This document shows positions 18,021 to 29,900 of a DNA stretch of 64,000 nt, piece after piece. The notes under the pieces are model-generated. The model was not told where the DNA came from, made no database searches, and saw nothing but the letters and a program-made list of their open reading frames with translations. The position numbers and the translations under genes are program-made. The stretch comes from Hymenobacter convexus. Lineage in GTDB: Bacteria > Bacteroidota > Bacteroidia > Cytophagales > Hymenobacteraceae. The stretch covers positions 329,332 through 393,331 of the forward strand of contig NZ_JAUQON010000006.1 of the NCBI RefSeq assembly GCF_030580955.1, in the 5' to 3' direction. Within the stretch, counting starts at the first letter, position 1. Each line of letters starts with the position of its first letter.

Positions 18021-18743
18021 ATGAAATTTCTGCGCGAGCTTTTTCAAAAAAACTTCTCCACGCTGCTGTCCATGGTGCTGCTGGTGGCCGTGCCGTTGCT
18101 GGGCAGCTCGTCGCTCACGTTTGTGCTCTACCGCAACCAGCAGTTTCTCGAAAACCTCACCACTGCCCAAAGCCTGCTCTACTTCGTCATCGTGGGCGTG
18201 GCCATGGCCTTTTCGCTGGTCAACACCACCGCCGTGGTGCTCATTACGGGCTTTTATTTGGGCTGGAGCGGGTTTCCGGGCATGGTGGTGGCCTATGCGC
18301 TGGCCGCGCTGGTGGGCTACCAAATTGCCACCACCCTCGACCACGGCAAGATGCTGGCTTTCCTCAGCCACTTCCCCAAGGCCGACGCCGTGATGAAGGA
18401 GCTGAAAACCGACAGTTGGCAGCTCATTTTCCTCACCCGCGTGTCGCCCGTCACGCCGTTTGCCCTGATGACGTTCATCCTGGCCATTATGCGGGTGCGG
18501 CGCGGGCCCTTTCTGTTTGCCTCCATTGCCGGCATGCTGCCGCGCAGCCTGTTCTTCTACTGGCTGGGCACGAAGGCGCAGGACGTCTTCACGCTGCTCA
18601 AAGACCCCGGCACCGGCACCACCGGCAAGCTGCTGCTCCTAGCGTTGGTGGCGCTGTCATTCTTCGGCCTCTACTATATTTTCAACCACGCACTCAAGCG
18701 GGCCCTCCACAACAGCGCCGCCGACACAAAAAAGCAGCCTTGA
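18021..18743 (+). CDS. TVP38/TMEM64 (VTT-domain) membrane protein
   Basis: 240 aa with about six hydrophobic segments. The central VTT/DedA-like motif is FLTRVSPVTPFALMTFILAI followed by GPFLFASIAGMLPRSLFFYW, which is characteristic of SNARE-associated/TVP38 proteins implicated in lipid scrambling or transport. A TACCTTCG box (18007-18014) ends six bases before the ATG, suggesting a very short leader if it is the promoter. It lies immediately upstream of the tRNA gene. Confidence 0.8.
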   Translation: MKFLRELFQKNFSTLLSMVLLVAVPLLGSSSLTFVLYRNQQFLENLTTAQSLLYFVIVGVAMAFSLVNTTAVVLITGFYLGWSGFPGMVVAYALAALVGYQIATTLDHGKMLAFLSHFPKADAVMKELKTDSWQLIFLTRVSPVTPFALMTFILAIMRVRRGPFLFASIAGMLPRSLFFYWLGTKAQDVFTLLKDPGTGTTGKLLLLALVALSFFGLYYIFNHALKRALHNSAADTKKQP

Positions 18744-18799
18744 TTCTGAGCCGCTTGCGTGAAAATCGAAAAATTATTGCCAAAAAACTCGCAGCGGGC

Positions 18800-18831
18800 T
18801 TGTGAAGCCGGTTTTTCTCTCCCTACCTTTG
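18800..18831 (+). promoter_or_regulatory. Promoter of tRNA-Arg
   Basis: TTG at 18800-18802 and a perfect Bacteroidota -7 box TACCTTTG at 18824-18831, separated by 21 bases and ending 20 bases before the tRNA. Confidence 0.75.
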
Positions 18832-18851
18832 TGCTCCCAACACGGGAAAAG

Positions 18852-18925
18852 GGTTGTGTAGCTCAATTGGATAGAGCATCTGACTACGAATCAGAAGGTT
18901 TAAGGTTCGACTCCTTACACGACCA
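18852..18925 (+). tRNA. tRNA-Arg (ACG)
   Basis: Complete cloverleaf. Acceptor GGTTGTG/CACGACC, D-arm GCTC/GAGC, anticodon stem TCTGA/TCAGA with loop CTACGAA (anticodon ACG), T-arm TAAGG/CCTTA with loop TTCGACT, discriminator A. CCA is not encoded. The 3' end doubles as the attachment site of the element that follows. Confidence 0.97.
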
Positions 18926-18926
18926 C
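18912..18926 (+). other. attL core (tRNA 3' end)
   Basis: TCCTTACACGACCAC, identical to 56,558-56,572. It covers the 3' T-stem and acceptor strand of tRNA-Arg, the usual crossover region for tyrosine integrases. The flanking bases differ (C/G before, T/C after). Confidence 0.85.
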
Positions 18927-18930
18927 TAGA

Positions 18931-18965
18931 AACCGCTCTCACGATACTGTGAGGGCGGTTTTTTG
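18931..18965 (+). terminator. Terminator behind tRNA-Arg inside attL
   Basis: AACCGCTCTCAC and GTGAGGGCGGTT pair around GATACT, then a T-run. Its stem resembles the terminator just outside attR (56,575-56,610), so the element appears to bring its own tRNA terminator. Confidence 0.85.
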
Positions 18966-19090
18966 CTTTTCGGGGAATGTTGGAGGGCATGAAGGGCCTG
19001 TATCAAGCCATTTCAGTAGCAAAGGCGAGTCAAGTGGTTTGCTTTTCTTGTGGGCTCCGCCTAAGTTCTGTCCTGTAGGATGATAAAGAG

Positions 19091-19118
19091 TTTACTTCGT
19101 CTACATTGTTGTATCTTG
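19091..19118 (+). promoter_or_regulatory. Promoter of the giant-gene operon
   Basis: TTTA at 19091-19094, 17 bases, then TATCTTG at 19112-19118. The same TATCTT box precedes four other element genes (34856, 39962, and on the minus strand 39061-39067 and 56412-56419). Confidence 0.5.
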
Positions 19119-19141
19119 CAAGTACAGCATACCTCTAAACA

Positions 19142-20977
19142 GTGGCAGAAGTAAACGGAGAAAATTCAGTGCCGAGAGGCGTGGCCGGGACCGGGGCCAG
19201 TTTCATACTCGGCCGTACCGGGCCGGACGCCCTCTCGCTGCTCGAAGCCGGCCGCCGCTCGTCGGCCATTGCCGCGCAGCAGGAAGCCAACCGCCAAGCC
19301 AAGCGGGTTGAGCAAGACGCGAAGGATTACCACGACTCGGTAAAGTACGAGCAAAGTGGTTCGCCGTACTTCGCCCAGCAACTGAACGAGAAGGTATATA
19401 AGCCCTTTGTGGGGGAGCTGCGAGGCATCTACGAGAAGCGCGACCTTGACCGGATGGGGCGGCAGATGGCAGCGGAGCCGTTGAAGCAGCGGGTTGGAAA
19501 TGAAACGAAGCAGTCCGACGCGAAAACGGCCTACCTGAACGATGCCATCAGGAAGTATCAGAACGACCCGCTCTACAACGCCAAGTACGCCACCGAGCAC
19601 CTAGCCAAAGCCCTGCGCGGGAAGGATGGCTCCGGCCTGCTCCCCTCGGAGTTTGACGAGGAAGCGTGGAAGGCGGGCCTGCTCGGCGACCACCAGCTTT
19701 ATAACGAGAAAGCGGTGATTGACCACACCACCAAGGGCCTGTTTCCCATCATCAGCCAGAAGATTGCCGAGGCCGGGCAACTCGGAGGCCAGCACACGGC
19801 CGATACTGTGCGCGGGCGCCTCGTGGCCTTCGACGGCAAGGGTCACCCCATGCTCAACGCCGATGGCAGCCCCAAGCTCAACCTGACCGCCGACATGGAC
19901 AACCTGCTCGACAGCGACCCGCTATTCAAATTAAAGACAGATGCTCGTGTGGCGGCCTACGACGCGGAACGCCAGAAAAGCATTGAGGCCAACGCCGCCG
20001 ACCCTACCGTTCCCGTGTTGCCCATTATGACGCGGCGCGGGCATCACGCGCAAATGGTTGGCCCGCTCGCGTTCTACGACACGACCAAAGATGAAGGACT
20101 GAACGCACTGGTGCCCCGCAATCGCGCCGCCGCCAAAGACAACCCCAACAAGGTGGTGGTGAGCGACTACGCAGGCGCCCGCCAGTCGGACTACGTACAC
20201 CCGATGCGCGGCCAGGTAACTAACCACTACGCCGAGGTGGGCCAGAGCTTTGGCAGCGCAGCCAAGCCCTACGTGGAGGTGTCTGTTCCCACGGCCAACA
20301 TGACCATCATCGGCCAGGATGGCAAGCCCACCGACACCAACCACATCAAGGGCGGCGGCAATACGAAGGTGAAGGCGCAAACCCGCTCCTACGTGCTCTA
20401 CACGAAGTCCGGCAAGCGCCTCGGGCGGCCCGAAGCATTTGCCACCGACCAGGAGGCGGCCGACTACGCCCTGAAAATTGCCCGCGAATACCCCAAGCCC
20501 CAGGACCTTGAATTGCGGGTGGAAGGACGCGGAATCGTTGAGGACGCCGCGCGCACAGCAGGCGACGGTTTGGGCGGGCTCGGGGGCGCTCCGTTGGTGT
20601 ACCAGCCAGCGAAAAATCGAGGCGAAACCGGAAAAATGGCGCCTGATAATTCAGTTGCCAAAACCGAGCGCACGGTGCTTTTCCCCATCACCCAGGAAGC
20701 CGACGAGCAGTTGGCCCGCGCCACGGGCGGCAAGTGGAGCCACTACAAGCCCTCCCCGGCCCAAGCCGCCCTGCTGCGCGAGGTAACCAAGCGCGGCGGC
20801 AAGTTCGTGAGCCCCTACAGCCACGCCCAACGCGAGGCCGAGAAAGCTACCAACCCCAAAACCAAGCCCCAGCGGCCGGCCTTCCTGAACGCGCCCACTA
20901 CGGGCCAGAAAGCCAAGAAAGTCACCAACAACAAAACCACCAACGCCGCCGCCGGTAATTCGGGCGGGATGCTCTAA
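19142..20977 (+). CDS. Element protein of 611 aa, unknown (possible virion-internal protein)
   Basis: Starts at GTG 19142, 24 bases after the TATCTTG box; no in-frame ATG occurs for about 110 codons. The N-terminal 150 residues are helical and charged (AAQQEANRQAKRVEQDAKDY), the middle is Gly/Asp-rich beta-type sequence (RLVAFDGKGHPMLNADGSPK), and the last 60 residues are basic and low-complexity (KAKKVTNNKTTNAAAGNSGG). No signal peptide or catalytic motif is visible. It ends three bases before the 2,978-aa gene, so they are one operon. Coupling to a polyvalent protein makes a packaged or injected partner plausible, but this is inference. Confidence 0.7.
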   Translation: MAEVNGENSVPRGVAGTGASFILGRTGPDALSLLEAGRRSSAIAAQQEANRQAKRVEQDAKDYHDSVKYEQSGSPYFAQQLNEKVYKPFVGELRGIYEKRDLDRMGRQMAAEPLKQRVGNETKQSDAKTAYLNDAIRKYQNDPLYNAKYATEHLAKALRGKDGSGLLPSEFDEEAWKAGLLGDHQLYNEKAVIDHTTKGLFPIISQKIAEAGQLGGQHTADTVRGRLVAFDGKGHPMLNADGSPKLNLTADMDNLLDSDPLFKLKTDARVAAYDAERQKSIEANAADPTVPVLPIMTRRGHHAQMVGPLAFYDTTKDEGLNALVPRNRAAAKDNPNKVVVSDYAGARQSDYVHPMRGQVTNHYAEVGQSFGSAAKPYVEVSVPTANMTIIGQDGKPTDTNHIKGGGNTKVKAQTRSYVLYTKSGKRLGRPEAFATDQEAADYALKIAREYPKPQDLELRVEGRGIVEDAARTAGDGLGGLGGAPLVYQPAKNRGETGKMAPDNSVAKTERTVLFPITQEADEQLARATGGKWSHYKPSPAQAALLREVTKRGGKFVSPYSHAQREAEKATNPKTKPQRPAFLNAPTTGQKAKKVTNNKTTNAAAGNSGGML

Positions 20978-20980
20978 TAC

Positions 20981-23900
20981 ATGGCCGAACTCTACACCCA
21001 GGACACTCCCGCCCAGGAACCCACCACCCCGACTGCACCGCCCGACTTCAAGGCCAAGCGCAGTAAATTCCTAGCCAAATTTACCGAGCTTGATGGCGGG
21101 GAACCGCTGGACGACGCCAAGTTGGAGGCCATTCTGACCGACGACACGAAGCGCGACGAGTTCGTGCAGTACGTGGGCCAACTCAATCCGAAGTTCAAGA
21201 TGAGCGGGCAGGAGCTAACGGATGCCCTCGGCTATAAAAAAAAAGTGCAGTCCGTCGATGGTGGGATGCCCTCTGCCGCTACGCCGGGGACTGCCTCAGT
21301 GGTGGCAAATGGTCTGCCGGGCGATAGGCCGTTTGAGCAAGTAGCCACTGACGCCGCGCCCCTGCCCGGGCTTACTCCCGCCCAGCCCTACGACGCCTTG
21401 GCCGCCCTCAACGGTGCGCCGGATGCCACCGAGCAAGTATTCCCGGCTTCGTTCACCGGCCCGCGCCCGGCGGGCACCTACCAGAAGCGCGAGGACTCGG
21501 GCACGGTGGCCGAGGGCACCGAATACCTTTCCCCCGCCTCGCAGGCCGGCCAGCTCAACCCCGAGCAGGCACCAGCCGCCCCGCAGGAATCGTTTCTCTC
21601 GGCCTTGGGCAAGAACATCGGCAACATTCCCGGCGACCTGGTGCGCGCAGGCGGCAACGCCCTCGACTACCTCGGCGACGTTAACCAGAAATACCTTACC
21701 CCCAAGTCCGACGTGGCCCCCGGCTACGAGGACGAAGTGGGCGTGGTCACCGACAACAAGCCCTCGGACCAAATGGGCGCGACGATGCGGGACGCGGGCG
21801 AGAGCATCAAGTTCAAAATCGCCGACAACGCCCGCAAGAGTGTGCTGGACGACCCCACGAACGGCGCGGCATGGGGCAACCTACTCGGGCAGGGCGCAAA
21901 CTCCATTGTACAGGTTGGCGCGGCATCACTGGCAGGCGGGCCGCTGGGTGGCGTGACGATGGGCGGCGCGCTCGGCATTAGCTCCACCAAGGATGCCGCC
22001 CGTCAGGCCGGGCTGAGCGAAACCGAGGCCATGTACACGGCCACCGCCCTCGCTCCGATTCAGGGCGTTTTGGAAGAAATGGGCGCGGGCATCATCACCA
22101 AGAACAAGGCCATCACGGGGCTACTCACCAAAACCATCGTGGGCCGGGCACTGGCCGAGGGCGGCGGCAAGCTCACCCAATCGGCCCTCGCCAAGTCCGT
22201 GGCCGCTATTCTGCCGGGCGTGGTGAAATCCGCCGCCAGCCACGGCGCAGGCGAGGCCGTGACGGAGTTCCTGCAAGGGGAGGCCGAAGGCATTGCCCAA
22301 CTCACGGCGGATAAGGTGCGCGGCAACAGTTCAGCCCCAGCCGGTAAGGGCCGCTACGGCACCACGGCTTACGACGCGCTCGTGAAAAGCCCGCTGGAAC
22401 AGGCCATCGGTGGCTTCGCAGCCGGTGGGCTTGCCAGCACCGCCTTCCACGGCGAGCACCCCCCCGAAGCCCCGGCCGACGAGCAAGTGGTACAGCGCCG
22501 TCGCGCGCCCGAAGGCACCGCCCCCATCACCGCTGACCGCCCGGCCGCCCGGCTGCTGGGCAAGGCCGTGGTGGTGCGCGACGACGCAGGCATGACCCAG
22601 CTAGGCAAAATTCACCACGTCACGGGCACAGGCGAGAACCGCGCCATCATCGTGCGCGATACAAACGGCAAGCTCAGCAAGCACGCCCAAAGCAACGTTT
22701 TCACTACCTCTCCAACCAAAGCTCCTACCCCGGCTCTACCCGCCACCCCACGCACTGACCCCGGGCCTACCCGCGACCCGATTCCAACCAACTCCCGCCC
22801 GCAAGCAGCCGAAACCCAAACTGTGAATTTCACAGAAAGGGCAGACGTAAGCGCGGGCGGGAATAGTGCAGTAAGCGGCCCCACCTTGGGCGAGTTGGTG
22901 CCTGAGTCTGCCACCGAGGCCGCGCCGCTCGACCTGAATATGGGCGGGCAGCCAGTACGAGCTTTTCGTAATGCCGAGGGCGACGTGGAGCTGCACCACG
23001 CCGACGGGCAAATCAGCGTGCTCGACAAAGGCCAACAGTTCGACCACCCGGCCACCGACTTCCTGCTGGATGCCACGCCGACTGCTCCCCAATCTCGCGG
23101 CGCAAAAGTGAGCCGCGAGAATAACGCCAAGCCAAGCGCCATCAAGCCCGGCGACACCGTGAGCGTGGGCGGGCTCGACCTGCCCATCGAGGACGTGACG
23201 CGCAACGCAGCCGGCGAGATTGACGCCGTGATGGTGACGGGTAAGAACGGCAGCCGCATCATCGTAGCCAACAACCCCGACGGCAAGGCCGCCCTGGCTG
23301 AGCTGAACGCCCGCGAAGTGATGACGGGAATCCCGTCATCACTGACAGTCAATAACTTATCAGAAAGTAACCCCGACTCACAACCAACTGAACCACAGGG
23401 CCAAGTCAAAAGTGAGCCGGCTAAACCCGTGCCCACCTACGGCACGCCCAGCGCCAACCGGGAGGCCGGAGCGTTCCAAAAAGACGGGCGAACCTACACC
23501 CGCCAGGAGCCCATCGGTTCCCGTGCCGTTCAGGGCAGAGCGTCCACGGCCACCTTTGCCGACGGGGTAAATGTCCCCGTGCGCTACGCACTCATCGAAG
23601 CCGACGAGTTGCAACCCTCGCACACCGGGGGCAGCCAAAACCTCAACCACTTTCTTCCCGAGGCCCAACCCAAAAACCGCAGCGCCGCCTTCGACCAAGC
23701 CAGCCAGGTAGCGATTGACAACATCGCCGCCAACCCCGACGTGGCCCAGCTCGCGCAATCCCCCACCGCGTATGCCGGGGCGCCCATCATCAACGGCCGG
23801 GGCGAAATCATCCAAGGCAATGGCCGGGGCGAAGGCATCCGGCAGCACTACCGCCAGGACGGCAAGGCTTACCGCAAGGGCGTTCTGAAAGAGGCGCAGG

Positions 23901-26900
23901 CCGTGGGCATCGACCCCGCGCAGGCCGCCGCCATGAAAAAGCCCGTGCTTGTGCGAATCGCCGACGTGAGCGACGCGAAAGCACGCGAGCTAGGCAACTA
24001 CACCGCCGCCGACACCGAGAGCGGTGGGACGCGCCGTTTGGACGTGAAGCAGGCAGCCGGGCGCATGGACCCCGAAGCCCGCGCCGACCTCGGCCGCTTG
24101 CTCACCCCGCCCGAAGGCGGCACCCTGACCGAAGCCATCCGCGCCAACGAGGGAGCCGTGCTGCGCTTCCTGCAAAAGCACCGCCTCGCCAACACCACCC
24201 AACTCCAAACCCTGTTCCGGCCCGACGGCACGCTGACCCCGAACGGCGTGGAAGACATTACCGCCCTCCACCGTCAACTGCTATTCGCGGAGGGCGACCC
24301 CAACCTGCCCGAGCTGTTCCAGGAGCTGCCCGCCGCCGCGCAGAACGGCCTAGACCGCGCCGCTGGCTATCTGGCCGGCGTGGCTGACGAGAAAAGCCTG
24401 ACGCCTGAAATTCAGAACGCCATTGCCGGCGTCCACGAGTACCGCAACAGCGGCGCGTCGTTCTCCATCTGGACGCGCACCCCCAACCTGTTCGCCCCCG
24501 ACGGGCAGCGCACCCCCGCCGAGCGGTATTCCCCGTTGGAGCTGGCCCTGATTAAGTTGCTTGCCGAGGAAAAGCGCCCGACGCACATTGCCAAGGCGTT
24601 TGCGCAGTACGCCTACGCCGCCAACGGCAACCCCTCCACCCTGTTTGACCCCACGCCCGCGCTGAGCCGGGCCGATGCCGTACAAAAAACCTTCTCCGTA
24701 ACCGATGAAAACCCCCAAAACACCCCAGGAGCGCAAGGCGCGACTCGACCAAGTGCTGCCGACGGGCGACCCGCGCCATCCCCGACACGAGGAATGGAAG
24801 GCCCGGCAGAAAACGCACAGCGCACCACACAACCTGATGCTGCAAATCCTCAACAGCCAGGACGAAACACGCCCGCAGAACAACTAGACAGCCCCGCCGC
24901 CAAGCGTCAGGCCGCCCTCGACAAGATTAAAGCCCGCCGCGCACAACAAAACGGCCCGACCAGCGTTAGCGAAAAATTCACCCAAGATTATAAACTCCGT
25001 GAAGGCGAACCCGAAAGCATCCGAGAAACCGGCCACCAAGCCCTCGCCGCCGCCGAAAAAGCAGGTCGTAGAGGGAAAGGGCGGCTTCTGCCCACAGACG
25101 GGAATGATAGTGGAGAGCTTCGCCCCCTACGAAATGACGCCAACCCCGGCGCCCCGCTCAACCGGGCGGCGGCGGAAATAACCCAATCCGACATATCCGC
25201 CGACCTGCGCGACAAGGGTTCGGCCGTCTTCGTGGGGCGCATCATCAAGACCGTTAAGGACTTGGCAACAATGGCACAGGTCATGCGTGACCCGCGCTGG
25301 GAAACATTCAAGTATTACTTCGTCAAGAAGCTGGCCGATGGCAGCGAGGAAATCGTGGGCGAGAGCACCATGTCGGCCCGTATGCCCGGCACCGCGCCCG
25401 GCTTCCCGGACGCTTCCCAGCGCGGCGGCGCCTCGGCGGCCGACTGGCTAAAGCAGCAGATGGCCTCCCACGGGGCAGACGGTTACTATTGCCAGCACAA
25501 CCACCCCTCGGGCAATACCGGCGCCTCGCAGGCTGATATTGATTTTACCCAGTTTGTTGTTGAGAACGTGCCCGGCTTCAAGGGGCACATAATCATCAAT
25601 CACAAGAGATACGGCCTGATAACTGCCAGTAAAGTAGGCGGCAAGACAACGCTGTACGTGGAGGAATCCAAACTCCTTCCCGGCGCGTGGAGCAACGAAA
25701 CGTACTCCTTCACCGAAGACCCGCTACTTCAACCCTCGATACCCGGCCCGTTGCTGGGGCGCAACATTACCAGCGCGTTGGACATGGCACGCCTGAGCAA
25801 AGAATTAGAGCAACGCAAGGACATTGTGCATCTGGTTGGACGTGGCACTAATGGGCGGGTGAAGGCCATTGGTCGGATGCCGTTGGCAACGCTCGTGGGC
25901 TACGCCAAATTAGGGACTGCACCCGGCCGGGCACGCGGCGAGGCGGCGATTCGCAAGTTTGCGCGGGACACGGGCTCGCCCCACGTTATCCTTGTCAACC
26001 TGCCAAAGCCCAAAGGCAAGTTTGCGGCTTACATGGACAAGCCGAAAGACGGGGCCTATATCGCTCCTAATGAGTACAACATAAGGTCGCTGATTGAAAA
26101 AGGCGTGCTATTCGACGCGCTGGACGTTACCGGCAAAACGTTGCGCGGTGAGATAAGTCAAGACCCCTTCGGAAAAAAAATTAGTGCGGACTGGATTGGA
26201 CCAACGCCCGTTCCCCGTGTGTGGGAGGAATTGGCACCCTACGGCGTTTCCGACGAGGACATGGCCGACTACCGCACCGTGTTGGAGAGCTACGCTGACG
26301 AAGGCGTGGTGAGCGGCAAGGAAATGCGCGCCCGCTTCCGCACCGACGTTGGCACTGAGGCCGAAACCGGCGTGAGCAACGAAGCCCTGAAAGCCATGGT
26401 GAGAGAGGTGCAGCAGAGCGCCGGCATCGTGCCCAAACTGAAGCCTGGCAAACAGGCGCTAAAGGCCCGCAAGCACGCCGAACGCTACGACCAAGCCACC
26501 CGCGAGAGCTTCACCGAGGACCAGGCCAAGTATATGCCCCGCAGGGTCGTAGAGAATCGTGCAGATGCCGACGCCTACATTCGGCAGGTGGGCATTGAGA
26601 ACGCCTACGCCGTGGCACTGGACCGCCCCGAAGGCATCAGCGCGGCCGACCACATCGAGATTCAGGAAGCTGTGGCCGTGGCCTACCGCAAGCTGAGCGA
26701 CGAGGCGCGCAAGGCTGGCAACCCCGAGCAGGGTGAGGAATTTTGGCAGAAGTCGAAGGACGCCCGCGCAGCTAAGGCAAACAGGCTGACCGAAGCAGGC
26801 CAGAGCCTTGCACAAGTAGCTGGCTTTGTAGCCGATGACCCCGACAGTGTGTTGGATTTGGCTATAAAGGAAACCGAAAAACTCCGCAAACCTAAGCTGG

Positions 26901-29900
26901 CAAAGGCTGAGAAAGCCGGTGCTCGCGTGGCCGACATTGCCACCCGTGAGCGCCAGTCGGCCATGAAGGAGGCCCTGAAAGCGCCCGCCGTTCAGAAAGC
27001 GCGGGAGGCTGTGACAGCCCCGAAAGCCCAGCTTGCGCCGGTTGAGAAGCCAATTGTGGAACCCACTGGTTATGGCGCTTCTAATCGTTTTTTCACAAAA
27101 GCCAAAGCTGCTGAGGCCCGCGCCGCCCTGCGCAAGTTGGGTCTGTCGAGCTTTATTCCGCCCGAACTTATCCACCTCGTCGGCTATCACTTGGAAGCCG
27201 GCACCCGTGGATTTGCCGACGTGAGCCGCAGAATCACGCGAGAAATCGGCGCACGTTACAAGGACTTGCTGCCCGCCGCCTACCAGACTGCCTGCGAACA
27301 GTTCGTGGCAAAGGGCGGCAAAAACGAGGGCTTCACCGAGCCCGCCGAAGTAGCCGCGTTGGTGGCCCCTGGTGCCGTGCGGAAGGGCATGAAGTCGCTC
27401 GGCACGACCTTGGATAAGATAGCCCGTGAGCAGGCCGCAGGCATTGGGCCTAAAGGAAAGACGCTGGCCGAACGCTTCGCCGCCGAGGCGGCCCTTGACC
27501 CGAAGGACGCGGCCACTTACGCCGCCGCCATCGAGAAGGAGTTCACCGCGCAGGTACACGCCCGTAAGGCCAAGCTGCGCACTCGCATCCTGACCTTCTC
27601 AACGCGGGTGCTTTTGGGCCGCAACGCCGCAACGGCCGTGGATAAGCTGCTCAACACCCTGAACCTGGCGGTGGACCCTACCAGCGCCGCCGACTTGTTG
27701 AAGGCCCAGCTCAAACTCCCGAACATCACGCCCGAGCAGGCCGACAAGTTCGTGAAGCTGGCCGAAGCCGTGCGCAACGCCAAGCCCGGCAACCAACGCG
27801 CAGACCGCGTGCAAGACCTGATGCGCGAGCTGGGTCGGTTGGAGGACGTGGATTGGAGCACCGCCGCGCAGGCCATGTGGTTCGCTAACACCCTGAGCGG
27901 CCCGCTTACTCACGTTACGAACGTGGTCAGCAACGCCCACCAAGGGATTGCCGAAACCGCCATTTCCGTGCTTCATACATGGGCGAGCACCGGCTCCCTG
28001 AAAGCCGCCACCGGCCCGCTGCGGGGCGTCGGGCGGGCACAGCAACGAGCATGGGCCGAGGCTGCCCGCGTGGTGAAAACCGGATATTCTGGCCCCGGCA
28101 ATGAGAAGTTTGACGCTGGCGGCAAGAACTATCTGGAAAACAAGCAGTTCTCAGGCATTGCTACACCGCTGAACTCGTTGAAATACGTGCAGCGGGCACT
28201 CGTGGCCGAGGACAACTATGCTTCGTACACCTTGCAGGGCCTGAGGGCGTGGGAGGTTGCTATCAAAGAAGCCTACCGCGAGGTGCGCAAAGACTCCGGC
28301 CTGAGCGGCGAGAAGCTGAACAGCGCCGGCCTCTATGAACGGGCATACTCTGCTGCCCTCGGCAAGCTGTACGGCATTGACGGGCTCCACGCCGCCGCCG
28401 ATAGCCAGGCCGACGCGGAGAACCTGACCGGCAAAGCCAAGCAGGCCCGCGTGATGGAACTCGTGAACGAAGCCGTGCAGTCACGCCTCGACGGGTGGGA
28501 GCAGCAGGCCGAAAGCGAAGGGCTCGCGGGCCTCGACAAAGCGCAACGGGTTGGAGAATTGCAGCAGGAGGCCATGCCCGCCAATATTGTCGCTGACGCT
28601 CAGCAGTTCGCCAAGGAAAACACGTTCAACGATGGACTACCTGGCACCGTGGGAGCGTTCGCCAGCCTCGTTGGCAAGGTCGGGGATATTCCCGTTGTCG
28701 GCCTGCCCATCCTGCGCATAGTGGCCCCCTTCACGCGCATTGCCGCCAGCGTACTTGACCGCCACCTTGACTACACCGCATGGGGCTTGGTGCGTGCCGT
28801 TCGCGGCAGCCACGGTCCCAAAGAGTTTGGCGGTGGCAAGCACTTCCGCGAGCTGACCGTGGAGCAGCGGCAGAAAAGCGCCACCCGCGCCATCCTCGGC
28901 ACCGTCGGGGCGCTCACCCTCTACGGAATGGCAAGGGCCGGGCAAATTGTCCTGACCGGGGGCTACCAGAACGACAAAGACAAGGAAGAACAGGAGCCCG
29001 AGTACAGCATCAAATTTCCCAACGGCTTGTTCGTAAGCTACAAGGGCTGGCCCGTGGAACTGGAACTTGCCACCATCGGCAACCTGCTTGACTATGACCG
29101 TCGGCAGGCCAAGAAAGGCAAGCCGGCCGGTGACGGGAAGCGCATGGCCGTGGCCCTCGCGTTGATTGCCCAATACTCGGCGAGCGTTGGCCCGTCTACC
29201 GGGTTAGACCAGTTCACCAAGGGCATCCTCGACGCCTCGCGCAGCCCCGACCAGAGCATGAAGTACTTCGCACGCTTCGGGGCCAACGCCGCCAAGAACA
29301 TGGTGCCGCTCGCGGCCCTTGACGGACAGATGTTGCGTGGATTCAATATCCTACGCGGCGAGAACGTGAAGGAAACCGTTTCCGATGATGCGTGGTCGGC
29401 CGCGCACAATTCCTTGGTCGGTGATTTGCCTTGGCTGCGCGACTCGGCCGAAGATGCGATTGACGTGTTCGGCCAGCCAATGCGATTGAGCAGTACGCGC
29501 CTGTGGGGCTTCCTCCCCGAAGAACGCACCCCGGCTGACCAAGCCAACCTCGACTTCCTGGCTGAGCGCGGGCTGATGCCGAAGCGTTGCCGCATCACCG
29601 ACCCCTCGCTGAGCATCTTCGACGGCCAGAAGCAGCGGCCCCCGTCGGGGGCGGAGTTCAAGGTACTCATGGTGGCTCGCGGAAAATTCTTTCGCGACGG
29701 GTTGCGGGCCGCTATGCTCAAACCCAGCGAAGCCCCCGGCCTGCCTACCGCCACGCGCAACGCGATTCTGGCAGCCGGCTCGGACGCAAATATGACCCTG
29801 CGGGAGATGCCCGCCGCCCTCGCGCAGAAGGTGGTGCAGCGCCTCCGCAAGAACTCGATAGCAGCGGGCAAAGAGGCGGTACTTGCCGCGTATCAGCCGA

